This document shows positions 10,013 through 20,541 of a stretch of DNA of 64,000 nucleotides, in pieces. The stretch's first letter is position 1. Each line of letters opens with the position of its first letter. Origin of the DNA: Methanogenium cariaci JCM 10550. Lineage in GTDB: Archaea > Halobacteriota > Methanomicrobia > Methanomicrobiales > Methanomicrobiaceae. A model generated the notes under the pieces. The model did no database searches and was not told where the DNA came from. It saw nothing but the letters and a program-made list of their open reading frames with translations. The position numbers and the translations under genes were made by a program. The stretch is from contig NZ_BBBG01000007.1 of the NCBI RefSeq assembly GCF_001315945.1, forward strand, positions 1 to 64,000, read 5' to 3'.

Positions 10013-11458
10013 ATGCAGGAAGATAAGGGCGCACTCCCGCCGAAAGAGACGTTCAGTGAATGGTACAATGACATTCTCTGGCAGGCAGAGATCATGGATG
10101 TCCGGTATCCGGTGAAAGGGGGGGTATACGTATGGTATCCTCACGGATTTGCCATGCGAAAGGCGACCTATGCTATTCTCCGGGAACTGCTGGACAAAGA
10201 CCATGACGAGACCCTGTTCCCGATGTTGATTCCGGAAAACGAGTTCATGAAGGAAGCCGAGCACATCAAAGGGTTTGAAGAGGAGGTCTACTGGGTCACC
10301 CACGGGGGGGGCACGAGTGAACTTGATGTGCCGCTTGCCCTCCGCCCGACATCCGAGACGGCGATATACCCCCCCATGTACGCCCTGTGGGTCCGGTCGC
10401 ATGCGGATCTTCCGATAAAACTCTACCAGATCGTGAATACCTTCCGCTATGAGACAAAGCACACACGGCCGCTCATTCGCCTGAGGGAAATCACCTCGTT
10501 TAAGGAAGCACATACCGTTCATGCCACCTGGGAGGAGGCCGAGGCACAGGTGAACGATGCGGTGGACCTGTATCGTACGTTCTATGACCGGCTCTGTGTC
10601 CCGGTCATCGTCTCCCGCCGTCCGGAATGGGACAAGTTCCCCGGTGCGGATTACACCCTTGCAACCGATGTTGTCATGCCCGACGGGAAGACCCTTCAGG
10701 TCGGCACCGCCCATCATCTGGGTGACCACTTCTCCCGTACGTTTGATATCACCTATGAGGATGCACAGGGAGAACAGCAGCTGGCATACCAGACCTGCTA
10801 CGGGATATCAGAACGCTGCATCGCAGCACTTATCAGTACCCATGGTGATGACAAGGGTCTGGTCCTGCCGCCTGCCGTCGCACCGGTGCAGATTGCAATT
10901 GTCCCCATCATCATAAAAAAGCGTGAAGAAGAAGTTCGTGCGGCAGCGGAAGCACTCGAGACCGAACTCAAAGAGGCAGGCTACCGGGTCAAGACCGACT
11001 TCCGGAGCCTGCGGCCCGGTGCCAAATATTATCACTGGGAGATGCGGGGGGGTGTGCCGCTCAGAATTGAGATCGGCCCGCGTGATATCGATAACGGGGT
11101 GGTCATGACCGTGACCCGGCTGGGAGAAAAACAGACCGTCGCAAGGGATGCGCTGCTGCCCGGCATACAGGCAGTCATGGACGCGTTCACGGAAACACTG
11201 AAGGAGCGGGCGGAGCAGAAGGTGCAGGAACAGATTGTGCCCGCGTCCTCTCTTGACGAGGCACGTGAGGCAGCAGGCAAGGGCGTGGCCGTCATCCCGT
11301 GGTGCGGATGTAAGGAATGCGCCACCGCCATTGAAACCGCAATTGACGTCAGTGTGCTGGGCACCGATGTTCAGAGCAAATATGTCGCGGATACCGAAGG
11401 CACCTGTATCATCTGCGGCAAACCCGCACGTCCGGCAATCATTGCCCGGACCTATTAA
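10013..11458 (+). CDS. proS: Prolyl-tRNA synthetase, archaeal/eukaryotic type
   Basis: Class II synthetase charging tRNA-Pro; 481 aa, uninterrupted. Motif 2 region [17 protein letters not shown] and the archaeal zinc-type C-terminus ([17 protein letters not shown]) are present. Two tracts are in frame but add a residue each compared with the family: THGGGTSEL where THGG is usual, and [10 protein letters not shown] where AIYPMYALW is usual. These are the clearest examples of +3 tract inflation in an otherwise intact gene. Convergent with the next gene, stop codons overlapping. Confidence 0.95.
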   Translation: MQEDKGALPPKETFSEWYNDILWQAEIMDVRYPVKGGVYVWYPHGFAMRKATYAILRELLDKDHDETLFPMLIPENEFMKEAEHIKGFEEEVYWVTHGGGTSELDVPLALRPTSETAIYPPMYALWVRSHADLPIKLYQIVNTFRYETKHTRPLIRLREITSFKEAHTVHATWEEAEAQVNDAVDLYRTFYDRLCVPVIVSRRPEWDKFPGADYTLATDVVMPDGKTLQVGTAHHLGDHFSRTFDITYEDAQGEQQLAYQTCYGISERCIAALISTHGDDKGLVLPPAVAPVQIAIVPIIIKKREEEVRAAAEALETELKEAGYRVKTDFRSLRPGAKYYHWEMRGGVPLRIEIGPRDIDNGVVMTVTRLGEKQTVARDALLPGIQAVMDAFTETLKERAEQKVQEQIVPASSLDEAREAAGKGVAVIPWCGCKECATAIETAIDVSVLGTDVQSKYVADTEGTCIICGKPARPAIIARTY

Positions 11459-12089
11459 TCCTCTTTTTTCCCTGTCCGGATACCGGCAACGACAGATGCG
11501 ATTGCCCCGATGATGACCGCACCATTCAGGGGGGGGTGGCCGTTGGCAGTGGTGCTGTCGTCTCCGGAACCGAGGTCTCTTCAGGAGTTGTCGGCTCATT
11601 ACGGGTATCCACGAGAAGGGGGGGCACGGTCGATGTCCCGTCCCCTCGCACATTGCCGAATTCATCGTACTGGGTGATGGTCAGTGCGTCAATCGTCCCG
11701 TCGGGCACCACCGGCACCACCCCGCTGACCTCTACCGAGAGATACTCCGATCGGCCCTGTGCATATTCGAGATAGTAGCCGTTGATAAATACCACTCCGT
11801 TTTCCTGGGAAAAGGTCTGAACCGGATGATTGTCAACGGTGAGGGTATACTGCCATTCGGGGTTTGTCAGTGCGGTAGAGAGCTCAAGCCGGTCACTCCC
11901 CCCCGGAAATGTCACCTCTCCTGACGGATCAAACGAGACACGGGCAGATACCCGGACGACGTCTCCGGGAGAGACATTCCCGGATTCATCAGTCACAATC
12001 TGATCAACGGTAAACGAGGCTCCACTGACAGAGATGGTTGTTATTGCTACACAGAAAAGAATCATTCCGGCACACAGTATCAAGCGCAT
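11455..12089 (-). CDS. Secreted, membrane-anchored protein of unknown function
   Basis: Begins [14 protein letters not shown], a signal peptide, followed by a beta-rich extracellular domain of about 150 aa and a Thr/Pro-rich stalk ([18 protein letters not shown]). The frame breaks at the C-run near 11531; the other frame supplies a membrane segment [16 protein letters not shown] and a basic end GKKED. This layout (signal, domain, stalk, anchor) is that of methanogen surface proteins. Start at 12089 is favoured by GGAGAG upstream. No specific family recognised. Confidence 0.7.
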
Positions 12090-12294
12090 ATGCTCTCTCC
12101 TTTGCCCTGACACAGATATATTTATCCCAAAAAAAGATTACTGCGGGGATCTAATATCTCCACCACCAAAGAGGACATTCTCTTATTCCCTCTTATGGTA
12201 TTTAATAATGCCGGATGTGTGCGAATACGTGCAAAAATTGGGGTAAAAAAGAAGAATCCTGTTATATAGTTATTTATTTTCCGGCAGATTTGTT

Positions 12295-12804
12295 CAGTCC
12301 ATTAAAAATACCGCTGCTGCAATGACCGAGGTCCATTGTCCGTCATCACCGACGACGGCACTCTTCGTCACGTTCATGGTCTGCTTGAGTGCACTCTCGG
12401 ATATACTGCCAAACATATCCTTTGCCAGTTTCTCTGCATATTTTCCGGACTGTTTGGGCCCCCCCTGACCAAAGGAATGATTCTCGGTAAAATATCCCCC
12501 CAGTGAGATTCCATATCCTCAGGAATGGCTACCCCGATGGATGCGCAAATTCTCCGGTGTGGTTCATTTGAAGACAGGCGGGAAAACACCGTGAAAACAA
12601 TACTGCCTGCGTGCATATCCGGGAGTGCCTCCTCTTTTGATATGATTCTGCATTTCGGGGGGGGAGGATTGAACTAACGGTAACAATATTGTAGCATTCA
12701 ATGGATGCGTCCCGCAATGCCATCTCAAATGAAGTCAGTTCATCCGGACTCTGGCCGGCACCACAGGTAAAAAACACACGTTTTGGTACAAATCTGTCGC
12801 TCAT
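12295..12804 (-). CDS. pdaD: Pyruvoyl-dependent arginine decarboxylase, frameshifted
   Basis: Makes agmatine for archaeal polyamine synthesis. The proenzyme cleaves itself at a Ser pair to form the pyruvoyl group; the site is visible in [27 protein letters not shown] begins at 12804 after GGTGG. Breaks at the tracts near 12659, 12496 and 12465; in the corrected frames [34 protein letters not shown] and [10 protein letters not shown] follow, with the end at ...AAAVFLMD (TGA 12295-12297), about 168 aa. Position and motif order match the family well. Confidence 0.9.
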
Positions 12805-12942
12805 AGTGTCCACCAAATAAGTATATACGTTTGGGTGCATGCTCACTTAAAGGAAATTGAAGAAACAGACAAATTCCTTTCCGGATGGGATGGATAATTC
12901 GGTATATAGCCAAAAACAAAAGAAATGGGTATCGTCACCGAT

Positions 12943-13464
12943 TTAATAATCCGGAGTTACCAGCGGATGGTATCCTCTTGCGGCAAGTTCCTTATCAACC
13001 ATAAAGAGAATATTCATGCCCATTTCATCACTGGCCATACTCAGTTTTTCAAGAATGGTGCGTGCGTTCTCCTCCTCTTCAACCTGTTCGTCCACAAACC
13101 ACTGGAGCAGATTATAGGTTGCATGATCGTGCTCCTCATGCGCAAGTTCAACAAGATTATCAATCTTTGCGGTGACCGACTGTTCGTGCTCATACTGGTA
13201 TTCAAAGGCCTTTTCCGGGGGGGATTCCCACAGGGAAGGCGGGGCGTCAATGGCCTGAAGTTCTATGATGCCGCCACGGGAAAGGACATAATCATAGAAT
13301 TTCATGGCATGGTCACGCTCCTCCATTGCCTGAATTCGTTCCCAGTGTGAAAAACCCCGCAGCCCGATTGAATCATACCAGGCGGACATGGACAGATAAA
13401 GATAGGAGGAATACAGTTCCCATTTGATCTGCTCATTGATTGCGTCAAGAATTTTTCCATTCAT
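12943..13464 (-). CDS. Ferritin (non-heme iron storage)
   Basis: Four-helix iron-storage protein, 173 aa. MNGKILDAINEQIKWELYSS with the first ligands (E..), ERIQAMEERDHAMKFYDYV and DEQVEEEENA carry the ferroxidase carboxylates and histidine expected for bacterial/archaeal FtnA. The start at 13464 is chosen over 13509 because homologues start MxxKIxDAIN and GGTGAC precedes it. A C7 tract adds one Pro or Gly but leaves the frame intact. Standalone gene between pdaD and the oxidoreductase. Confidence 0.92.
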   Translation of the reverse strand: MNGKILDAINEQIKWELYSSYLYLSMSAWYDSIGLRGFSHWERIQAMEERDHAMKFYDYVLSRGGIIELQAIDAPPSLWESPPEKAFEYQYEHEQSVTAKIDNLVELAHEEHDHATYNLLQWFVDEQVEEEENARTILEKLSMASDEMGMNILFMVDKELAARGYHPLVTPDY

Positions 13465-13545
13465 TTGTGTTTTGTCACCTCGTTCACCCTCAGCACCGCC
13501 CATTGACAATGCGCCATATATACCTATGGTTGGATCGGTTCGCAG

Positions 13546-14405
13546 TCATCTGCGCCCGTTGATAAAGCGTGTGACAAAGGACTGTTTATCCGCATATGTC
13601 TGCTGCAGGTGAGGGGTTCCCGTGTGGAATATCTCCCGTTGTTTCTGAAAGAGTATGCCCAGCGCAATTTTTCCTGCATCGTCATATTGGTATTCCCGTA
13701 GCAGACGGCAGGCTGCATCAAAGTCTTCCGGATGGTGGTCCGCCGGCACATACACCTGTGCGTCATACTCCTCTGTTTTATCCAGATAGCTTGCACAGAT
13801 CTGGAGGATGTCGATACAGGAAAACCCGGAATGGGAAATGCCTGCATGCATGAGCTCCTGGAGTTCTGTTCCCCGCCGGGAATAGCCCCGTGCAATAAAA
13901 CTGCAGCCCGCTGAAAGCAGCAGTTCCGGTGGGTTGAATGCAATCTCACCGGTATCCTGCGGGTTTGATTTGCTGTGGTATGCGCCGGGAGACGTGGGGG
14001 GGGTAAACTGCCCCCTTGGTCAGCCCGTAGACCCGGTTGTTATGCACCAGAACGGTCATGTTCACATTCCGTTTGGCGGCAAACAGGAGATGGGCGATAC
14101 CCTCCGCATAGGCGTCCCCCCCGTCCCCCCCACACAGCAGATCACCTTCAGGTCCGGGTTTGCCATACAGATGCCTGTCGCAAAGGAGACCGCCCTCCCG
14201 TGCAGGGAATAGAACGAGTTGATGTTCAGGTAATCGGCCATCTTTGCATGGCACCCGATCCCTGCAACGAGCACCATCTGTTCCCGGGGTATGCCCTTTT
14301 TTCCAGACGAAGAATGACATCCTTGAGTGCATGTTCGATGCCAAAATTGCCACATCCCGGACACCAGGTGTTCTGTGCATCTGTGATGAGTTCCCCCCCG
14401 GTCAT
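13546..14405 (-). CDS. 2-oxoacid:ferredoxin oxidoreductase, beta (TPP-binding) subunit, frameshifted
   Basis: Thiamine-pyrophosphate subunit of a ferredoxin-linked 2-oxoacid oxidoreductase (2-oxoglutarate/2-oxoisovalerate class; substrate not certain). Corrected reading: MTGGELITDAQNTWCPGCGN, GIGCHAKMADYLNINSFY with HGRA, and the TPP motif GDGDAYAEG..NN. The C-terminal half HAGISHSGFSCIDILQICASY reads cleanly to 13546. Tracts near 14394, 14120 and 13998 break the frame. The ATG overlaps the alpha subunit TGA (ATGA), so the two subunits are coupled. About 287 aa. Confidence 0.88.
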
Positions 14406-16078
14406 TCGACCAGCCCCCCCACAGGTCTTCCATCAGTTGATCCAGGGTGAAGGGCCGCCCGTCAAACCGGGGCAGTCTGATGTCAACGGGGGATGCCGTG
14501 CGCCTCACAGATGTCCGCTAACTGTCCAGAATAATTGTCTTCCAGAAGGAAGGTCATGCGGGAGTTGCGGGTGGCCTCACGCATCTCCTGTTCCGGGAAC
14601 GGGTGCAGAACAATGGCTGAACGAATGTTATCCCGACAATTCCCGCTGCCTCACGGCAGAGCGGGGGGGCGTTTGAACCCCATGCGATCAGACACCGGTC
14701 AGCCTCGCGGTTTCCTGAAATCTGCACCGGGTTCAGGCGGGAGACCGTCTCTGCCATCAACGGAAGTTTTCTCATCTGTTTTTTGGTCATGGCTGCGATC
14801 CCCATCCCATCATCAACGGATATCCCGCGTTCATCATGCGATTTGCTGTTTCCTTTTACAACCGACCGGAAAGGGGGGGCGGGGGGGAGGCGTATGGGGG
14901 GGATATGCCGTCTTCGGTGTTCCGGTATCTCAGGTATGCATCACTTTTTCCGGAGGGCAGAGACACCGGCGGGTGTGTCGGGAACAACTCCGGGGGGGCG
15001 ACCGTGTATATCCCTCCGACAGGGTCTTGTCCGTCATCAGGATGGACGGAACCTGAAACTGCCAGGATAATGAGAGGGCATGGCCCGCCCATTCCACTGC
15101 CTGCTGTGCATCTCCGGGGGCAACAACAAACCGGGGGAACTCGCCATGACCTGCATGAATCGCAAAGTGAAGATCTGACTGAGCGGTATACGTCGGAGTG
15201 CCGGTGGACGGTCCGCTTCTCTGTGCAAGAACGATGGTGATGGGAATTTCCGCCATGCCTGCCATGGAAAGGGCCTCTGTCATCAGGCAGAACCCCCCCC
15301 GCCGGATGTGCCGACCGCAGTCTTTGCCCCGGCATACACCATTCCCTCCGCCATGGTGATGACGGCAATCTCACTCTCCGGCTGGAAGACCTGTATCCCC
15401 CGTCTCAGCGGAAGCGCCCGCCATGAAATGAAGGATGCCGGTGGAAGGGCTCATCGGATATGCGATATACCCGTCGAGCCCGGCCGAGAGCAGACCCAGA
15501 CCGACGGCCTCATTCCCGGAGATGAGAATGCCCGGTGGCTGCGCATGGCGCGGCAATACTTTCTTCTCTGTCTGCATCCGGAAGGCGTCCCGGGCAATAT
15601 GAAGATTTTTTTCGGTGAATTTCGGCATCTCATGCGCAATGACGGATGCGATATCCTCCCATTCCATACCGAGGGCAAAAGCCAGAGCACCGATCATCGC
15701 GGTATTGCCCATGACGGTTGACCCTTCATTCGTTTCAACGATGCTCTTCAGGGGGGGATACCGGAACCGGTATCCGATGTTATGATATCGGAGTTGTAAA
15801 TGATCAGGGCATCCCGTTTGCAGTCGTTTTGATGCCGCCGGAGTGTTGTCTGATCCATTGCCAGCAGAATATCAATTCCCGAACGGCGTGCTCCGATCGG
15901 ATGAGTGCCGGCACGAATTACAGAAAAGTTGTGTCCGCCGCGTATCAGTGACGGATAGTCATAGTACATATATGCATAATATCCCAGGTGGGAAAAGATG
16001 CGGGCAATCGTCTGGCCCGCAAGATTGATTCCGGCCCCCCCGCCTTTCCCCCCCAATCAGAACAGAACATTCACTCAC
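14402..16078 (-). CDS. 2-oxoacid:ferredoxin oxidoreductase, fused gamma-alpha subunit, frameshifted
   Basis: One chain carrying the gamma domain (IGGKGGAGINLAGQTIARIF, YPSLIRGGHNFSVIR) followed by the alpha domain (ISGNEAVGLGLLSAG, YPMSPSTGILHFMA, GGGFCLMTEALSMAGMAEIP). It oxidises 2-oxoacids to acyl-CoA with reduction of ferredoxin, together with the beta subunit downstream. About 559 aa from a GTG at 16078. At least six G/C tracts break the frame (near 16040, 15752, 15295, 14995, 14880 and 14668); the end EDLWGLVE is recovered by shortening the last tract. Fused gamma-alpha order is typical of the KorA/VorA-type family. Confidence 0.85.
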
Positions 16079-16151
16079 CGAACCGTCATCTCCTCTGGAC
16101 CTGCATGGAGAGGGACAATACATAATGGTTGCGTATTTTAGACCATACGCA

Positions 16152-16905
16152 TCACTTTACAATTGCTGAAGCCTCCTCGTCAAACGGATTAGTCCGGAGA
16201 GCAAGAGAGAACATGTAGGGATAGCTGTTCTTCAGATACTCCATATACCGGACCCATTCGCTGACGAGTTCCTTATAAACCCGGTCAATATCTCCCCCCC
16301 GATATGCCGGCAGTCACTTTCCGGAAGACAGTCAAAACCGGGACGACATTGCAATTCCTCATTCAGGTGAAATACGGCACGTAGCAGTTCGGTAAATTTC
16401 TGATTCTCCAGAAGGACGGGGGGGTTTTCAAGCAGACGAATGAGAAAATCCCGTTTCTGCATAAGAAACGCATCCAGTTTTGCAAGGTCCATTTCGTCCC
16501 AGTTCACCGAAAAGGGGGGGTAGTCCTGAATGGATGCTGATGCACTGCGAAAATGGTCTGCCCCCCCCATTCATCGCCGATGATCAGTTTGTTTCGCAGC
16601 ACCGCTGAGTCCTCATCGTAATCGGAAAGGACGGTCAGCAAATGGTTCCCCACTTCGGCAAAGAACGTACCTATCACCATATTGAGTTTCTGCATCTTCT
16701 CCTGATGGGACCGGAGGGTCAGCAGGTGGTTGAGTACCACGGTCACCAGCAGGACACTGATGGGAAGAAATCCTATCGCATTAAAGAGATAATTGATAGT
16801 ATTTTCAGGATTGTGGAGCAGAAGCATCTTCGTTGAGTAAATGATTGCGGATGCTGCCACCAGAAATAGTGCCAGTTTCATTTCCCAGGTACCTAATTTT
16901 CCCAT
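16152..16905 (-). CDS. Membrane protein of unknown function, frameshifted
   Basis: Two hydrophobic N-terminal segments (KLALFLVAASAIIY and LFNAIGFLPISVLLVTVVLN) followed by a long soluble, probably coiled region (LRSHQEKMQKLNMVIGTFFA). Tracts near 16562, 16515 and 16296 disturb the frame; the corrected C-terminus reads DIDRVYKELVSEWVRYMEYL and ends NPFDEEASAIVK with a TGA at 16152-16154. About 250 aa. Start 16905 has GGAG 9 nt upstream; 16932 is also possible. No family recognised. Divergent from the lipoprotein gene. Confidence 0.65.
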
Positions 16906-17003
16906 TTTTGTCATCTCCCGGACATACGGCATCTCTCTGTCCGCACCTCCTGCCGAAGGGGGGGTCCGATAAGAATAAATACCGTTTTTCCGTATGGAAT
17001 GGT

Positions 17004-17480
17004 ATGATTAGAAAGGCATCAATGATTCTGATTGTTCTTGTCATTGGAATGGTATGTGTCGCCGGGTGCACGTCCGATTCCGGCGAGACCTCCCCTACTG
17101 CTACCCCCCCCACGGCCGTGCAGACACCGGTTCCGACAACGCAGGCGGCACCCGACCTCGTGCCCCCCCAGCCCACCGATGTCGTACCGAGCACCCAGTT
17201 AGTGGCGGTCGCTGCGTCAAAAGACCCGATCACCGGTGACATCACCGTCACGTTCCGGGGCGGAAAAGGGCAGGATCAGGTCGATACCCTCAAAGTGGTT
17301 GTGATCTCGGGTGCCGGTGTTACAACGACCAAATCCCTGAAACCCGACTCAAAAGACGTGGCGGTATTCAGGGTGGATGACGGAGAGGCGACACGGGGAG
17401 ACGACCGGGTCATCGTCACGGTATCCTACTACGATGGCAAAAGTTACATCATCTACGATGATGTCCTTTCCAGAAACTGA
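17004..17480 (+). CDS. Secreted lipoprotein of unknown function
   Basis: 158 aa. MIRKASMILIVLVIGMVCV is a signal sequence ending in a lipobox-like VAGC, followed by a Thr/Pro-rich linker and a small beta domain (TGDITVTFRGG, DRVIVTVSYYDGKSYIIYDD). This resembles the many archaeal proteins tethered by a lipid-modified cysteine with an Ig-like domain. The frame is intact although two C7 tracts lie in the linker. Its 3' end faces the RibD-type gene. Confidence 0.72.
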   Translation: MIRKASMILIVLVIGMVCVAGCTSDSGETSPTATPPTAVQTPVPTTQAAPDLVPPQPTDVVPSTQLVAVAASKDPITGDITVTFRGGKGQDQVDTLKVVVISGAGVTTTKSLKPDSKDVAVFRVDDGEATRGDDRVIVTVSYYDGKSYIIYDDVLSRN

Positions 17481-17506
17481 AGCGAAAAAAGGATGATTAC
17501 GATTTA

Positions 17507-18195
17507 TCACTCTTTTTTGAACCGACCAGTGCAGAAGCACTCCGTCGTCTATTCTTTGCATATCTCTGAGGACAAGGGAGGGAAATTCTGTTTCGCGGAT
17601 ATACCCGGTTCCGTCTGCAGGGGTGGGAGCATCCGCTCCGCCGATGATCATATTTCCGATACAGGTAAACAGTTCATCGACCAGTCCTTCTGCAAAGAGG
17701 GAGCCGATCAGCGTGCCGCCCCCCCCTCCACCATGAGCGTCCGGATGCCGAGGGTGCCGAGGTAGTCCAGCAAGGCGGAAAGATTGACCTGTTCGTCCCC
17801 CCCACACATCTGAATGTCGGCATATGGTGAGAGGGCAGCGGTTTTTTCCGGAGCTGCGAGACCGGAAACCGCAATGATCCTTCTGCCGGGACCTTTATGA
17901 AGGATATCCGCATCCACCGGTGTCCTCGCCCTGCTGTCAATGACAATACGGACGGGGGGGTGTTCATCCCGGCCTTCATCCAATCTCTTTTTTTGAGCAG
18001 CGCATCCTTAACGGTCAGGGAAGGGTCATCGGCAAGTACGGTCCCTATGCCCACCATGATCGCATCGCACTCTGACTTGATCAGATCGACACGCCTGAAA
18101 TCAGTCTCTCCTGATATTCTGACCTGTCTGCGTTCTTTCGTTGAAAGTTTCCCGTCTGCACTCATTGCCACGTTGACAAACACATGAGGCCGCAT
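17507..18195 (-). CDS. RibD C-terminal-type reductase (2,5-diamino-6-ribosylamino-pyrimidinone 5'-phosphate reductase), frameshifted
   Basis: NADPH-dependent reductase of riboflavin and F420 precursor synthesis. [19 protein letters not shown] is the family's N-terminus; [16 protein letters not shown] and [16 protein letters not shown] mark the dihydrofolate-reductase-like fold. Tracts near 17957, 17803 and 17722 break the frame. The uncorrected 3' end runs on into the convergent lipoprotein gene; changing the A6 run on the coding strand (T6 at 17513-17518) by one base ends it at once, for example WSVQKE with a TGA at 17507-17509. About 230 aa. The exact stop is uncertain. Confidence 0.83.
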
Positions 18196-18205
18196 ATTAT
18201 ACCAT

Positions 18206-18703
18206 TTATTCACGCCCGGATTTAGCCATATTGGTATCAGATTCGTGCATTTCACAGGTGATGAGGGAAAGAGAGAGGGAATTCATACAATACCGCGTCC
18301 CGTCCGGCAGGGGGGGCCCGTCATCAAAGACATGGCCGAGGTGTGCGCTGCACCGGCGGCAGAGCACCTCGGTGCGCACCATCCCGTGGGAATGGTCTTC
18401 ATGCCATTCGACATTATCCGGGCAGACCGGACGGGCAAAACTCGGCCACCCGGTCCCGGAGTCAAATTTATCTTTGGAAAAGAAGAGGTGGGTTCCGCAA
18501 CAGGCACACACATACACTCCTTCGTCATGGCAGTCTGCATATATTCCGCTGAAGGGTGTTTCCGTCCCTGCCTGTCGTGCAACACGATACACATCCGGAG
18601 GAAGCAGTATCCTCCATTCTTCATCCGTCCGGCGTATGACGGCGGTGCAGTAGGTCGTGCCTGCACACGCATCACATAACCGAAGGTGGTCCTCGGTTTT
18701 CAT
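18206..18703 (-). CDS. msrB: Peptide-methionine (R)-S-oxide reductase MsrB
   Basis: Reduces methionine-R-sulfoxide in proteins. [35 protein letters not shown] and the catalytic RYCMNSLSL are all present; the two CxxC pairs bind zinc. The N-terminus carries an extra cysteine-rich segment [10 protein letters not shown] before the domain. Start 18703 follows GGTAGGTG; the longer reading to 18817 is unlikely. 165 aa, no frame break, although the G/C run near 18312 gives a GPP that may be one residue long. It lies 10 bp upstream of the RibD-type gene. Last chromosomal gene before attL. Confidence 0.92.
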   Translation of the reverse strand: MKTEDHLRLCDACAGTTYCTAVIRRTDEEWRILLPPDVYRVARQAGTETPFSGIYADCHDEGVYVCACCGTHLFFSKDKFDSGTGWPSFARPVCPDNVEWHEDHSHGMVRTEVLCRRCSAHLGHVFDDGPPLPDGTRYCMNSLSLSLITCEMHESDTNMAKSGRE

Positions 18704-18838
18704 GCACCTACCTGTCCACACTCCCTGAAATACCTTGCCGACATGCAGCGGGCAAGACTTTTTTCTATCCTGACGGGGTGCGGGAGAACAAGAGAGCGAA
18801 AAATACCTTGCGCTCATCAGAATGAAAATGAAAGAATA

Positions 18839-18857
18839 AGTGCCTCAGGCCGGATTT
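18839..18857. repeat. attL core (19-bp direct repeat)
   Basis: AGTGCCTCAGGCCGGATTT, identical to 37657-37675, and equal to the last 17 bases of tRNA-Phe plus two flanking bases (reverse complement). It marks the left junction of the element. Confidence 0.93.
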
Positions 18858-18864
18858 CAGCAAA

Positions 18865-18878
18865 TAAGTATAATGCCC
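18865..18878 (+). repeat. Left arm of att-flanking inverted repeat
   Basis: TAAGTATAATGCCC, the exact reverse complement of 37636-37649. It lies 7 bp inside the left att core, as the other arm lies 7 bp inside the right core. Placement suggests recombinase or accessory-factor binding sites. Confidence 0.75.
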
Positions 18879-18913
18879 TAAATTTTTATATACGATATAA
18901 TCCCACACTAATT

Positions 18914-20210
18914 ATGGAAAAAAATGCCTTTCACGCAACGCGGCACCAGTATCAAACCTATGAAACACGGGCCATAGAAAATGCAATCAGTGATGGCAGA
19001 ATTTCCAAAAAGGAAGCCGGATACATCCGGGAATTCCTATCCGAGACCAATTCTCAGAAAGACCTGTCCGCGCAACGAAAGTTTAAACTCGCATCCAATC
19101 TCTGCACCGTCTCGCAATACACACCAGATATTGATGAGATGACAATAGGGGACCTATACGAGGCCGTGGAGAAGATCAAGAACGGGATATCTTCGCGGGG
19201 GAAGCCATACACACGGAACACTCAAAGCGATCTCTTACGCATCCTGAAGCGGTTCACTGTATGGTTGATTGAGAACGGGTATAGTGATCTTAATTTGAAG
19301 AAAGTGCAGAAGATCAAGATCCCGGCATACTCTACAAAGACCAAATCCGATAAGGACATCCTCAACGAGGAAGAGGTCCTTAAAATCATATCCGCTGCAA
19401 AAAGCATTCGATACCGTGCACTATTGAGCGTGCTGTTTGAGGGCGGATTCAGGATACAGGAATGCGCCGACATGAGATGGCAGGATGTCAGGTTCACAGA
19501 CTGGGGGGGCCCGCATCCGCACCGATGGCAAGACCGAGAAGGAGCGGGCCGTGCCGATCATTATGTATTGTGACACCCTCGCAAAGTGGCAGAGTGAACA
19601 CCCCGATCCGTCACCTGAAAACTATGTGTTTTTGAACCTGCACAATAAGCCACTGAAATATCAGAACACCCTTAAGACCATCAAACAATTTGCAGAGGAG
19701 GCAGGTATTGAGCGGAAGATCACGCCGCATATCTTCCGGCATTCACGCATTACATTTTGCCTGAGAAACGGCATGCAGGAGACACTTTTAAAGAAAACCT
19801 TCTGGGGGAATGAAACCACCGACATGCTGAAGATATACAGCCACCTCACACCGGGCGATGCAGACGAGGCATTCGCACGCATGGCAGGGGGGGTAGAGCT
19901 GCCGGAGGATGCCGGGGGGGAAGAGTCAAAGCTAAAGCCGGTGCAGTGTGACCAGTGCCATTATGTGAACGCACCCGGTGCCCGGTTCTGTAGCAGATGC
20001 GGTAAGGGACTTTCTGAAGAGGCCCGGGCAACCGTAGAGGGTGTCAAGGCAGAACTGAGAGACATCATGACAGAGGACCCGGTCACCCTCCTGGAAGCAG
20101 CACGGGAGATCGAGGCAATAAAGGCAGGCCGACAGGGTGGAGCAGTGCAGGCCCCGGAACAGGCCCGCCCCCCTGCCAAAGATTCCACTGAGACCGACAG
20201 CGCCGCATAG
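18914..20210 (+). CDS. Tyrosine recombinase (integrase) with C-terminal zinc ribbon, one frameshift
   Basis: Site-specific recombinase for the tRNA-Phe att site. An N-terminal SAM-like core-binding domain (about residues 30-140) is followed by a catalytic domain with Arg in GGFRIQECADMRW (near 178), HIFRHSR (His-x-x-Arg, near 272) and Tyr in DMLKIYSHL (near 306). A zinc ribbon CDQCHYVNAPGARFCSRCG follows at about residues 345-363, then an acidic helical tail. The G7 tract 19503-19509 breaks the frame between FTDWG and GARIRTDGKTEKERAV. Start MEKNAFHATRHQYQTYE at 18914; about 432 aa. It reads away from attL into the element. Confidence 0.93.
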
Positions 20211-20541
20211 ACGGGCACATCACCCCCCCTCTCTTATTCTCACTTCTGTTACACACGTGGACCCAGTGCGTCACCAAACTCTCGGAGAAAATGGACACCG
20301 AAAAAGGTCAACACATACATTACCTACACCCTCGCCCTGGGTCTCTCTTGGAGAAGAAGGGGTATGCCCTGCCGGTGAGTCCCCCCCAGCTGCAGGTGAC
20401 GGCCCGGCTCCGTCTATGATCTAACGCAAGAGAGGTAGGCATGGAAGATGGTGCGGACGGCCGGGCAATGTCAATAAGTCCTGCGCCCGACTCTCTCTAT
20501 TTATGAAGGTCCATAATAAAGAAAATCCAAACCACAATATT
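20211..20541. other. Gene-free stretch, 331 bp
   Basis: No reading frame with family resemblance, tRNA or long repeat seen. Contains C/G tracts near 20222 and 20384. Possible leader of the small membrane protein gene that follows. Confidence 0.5.
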
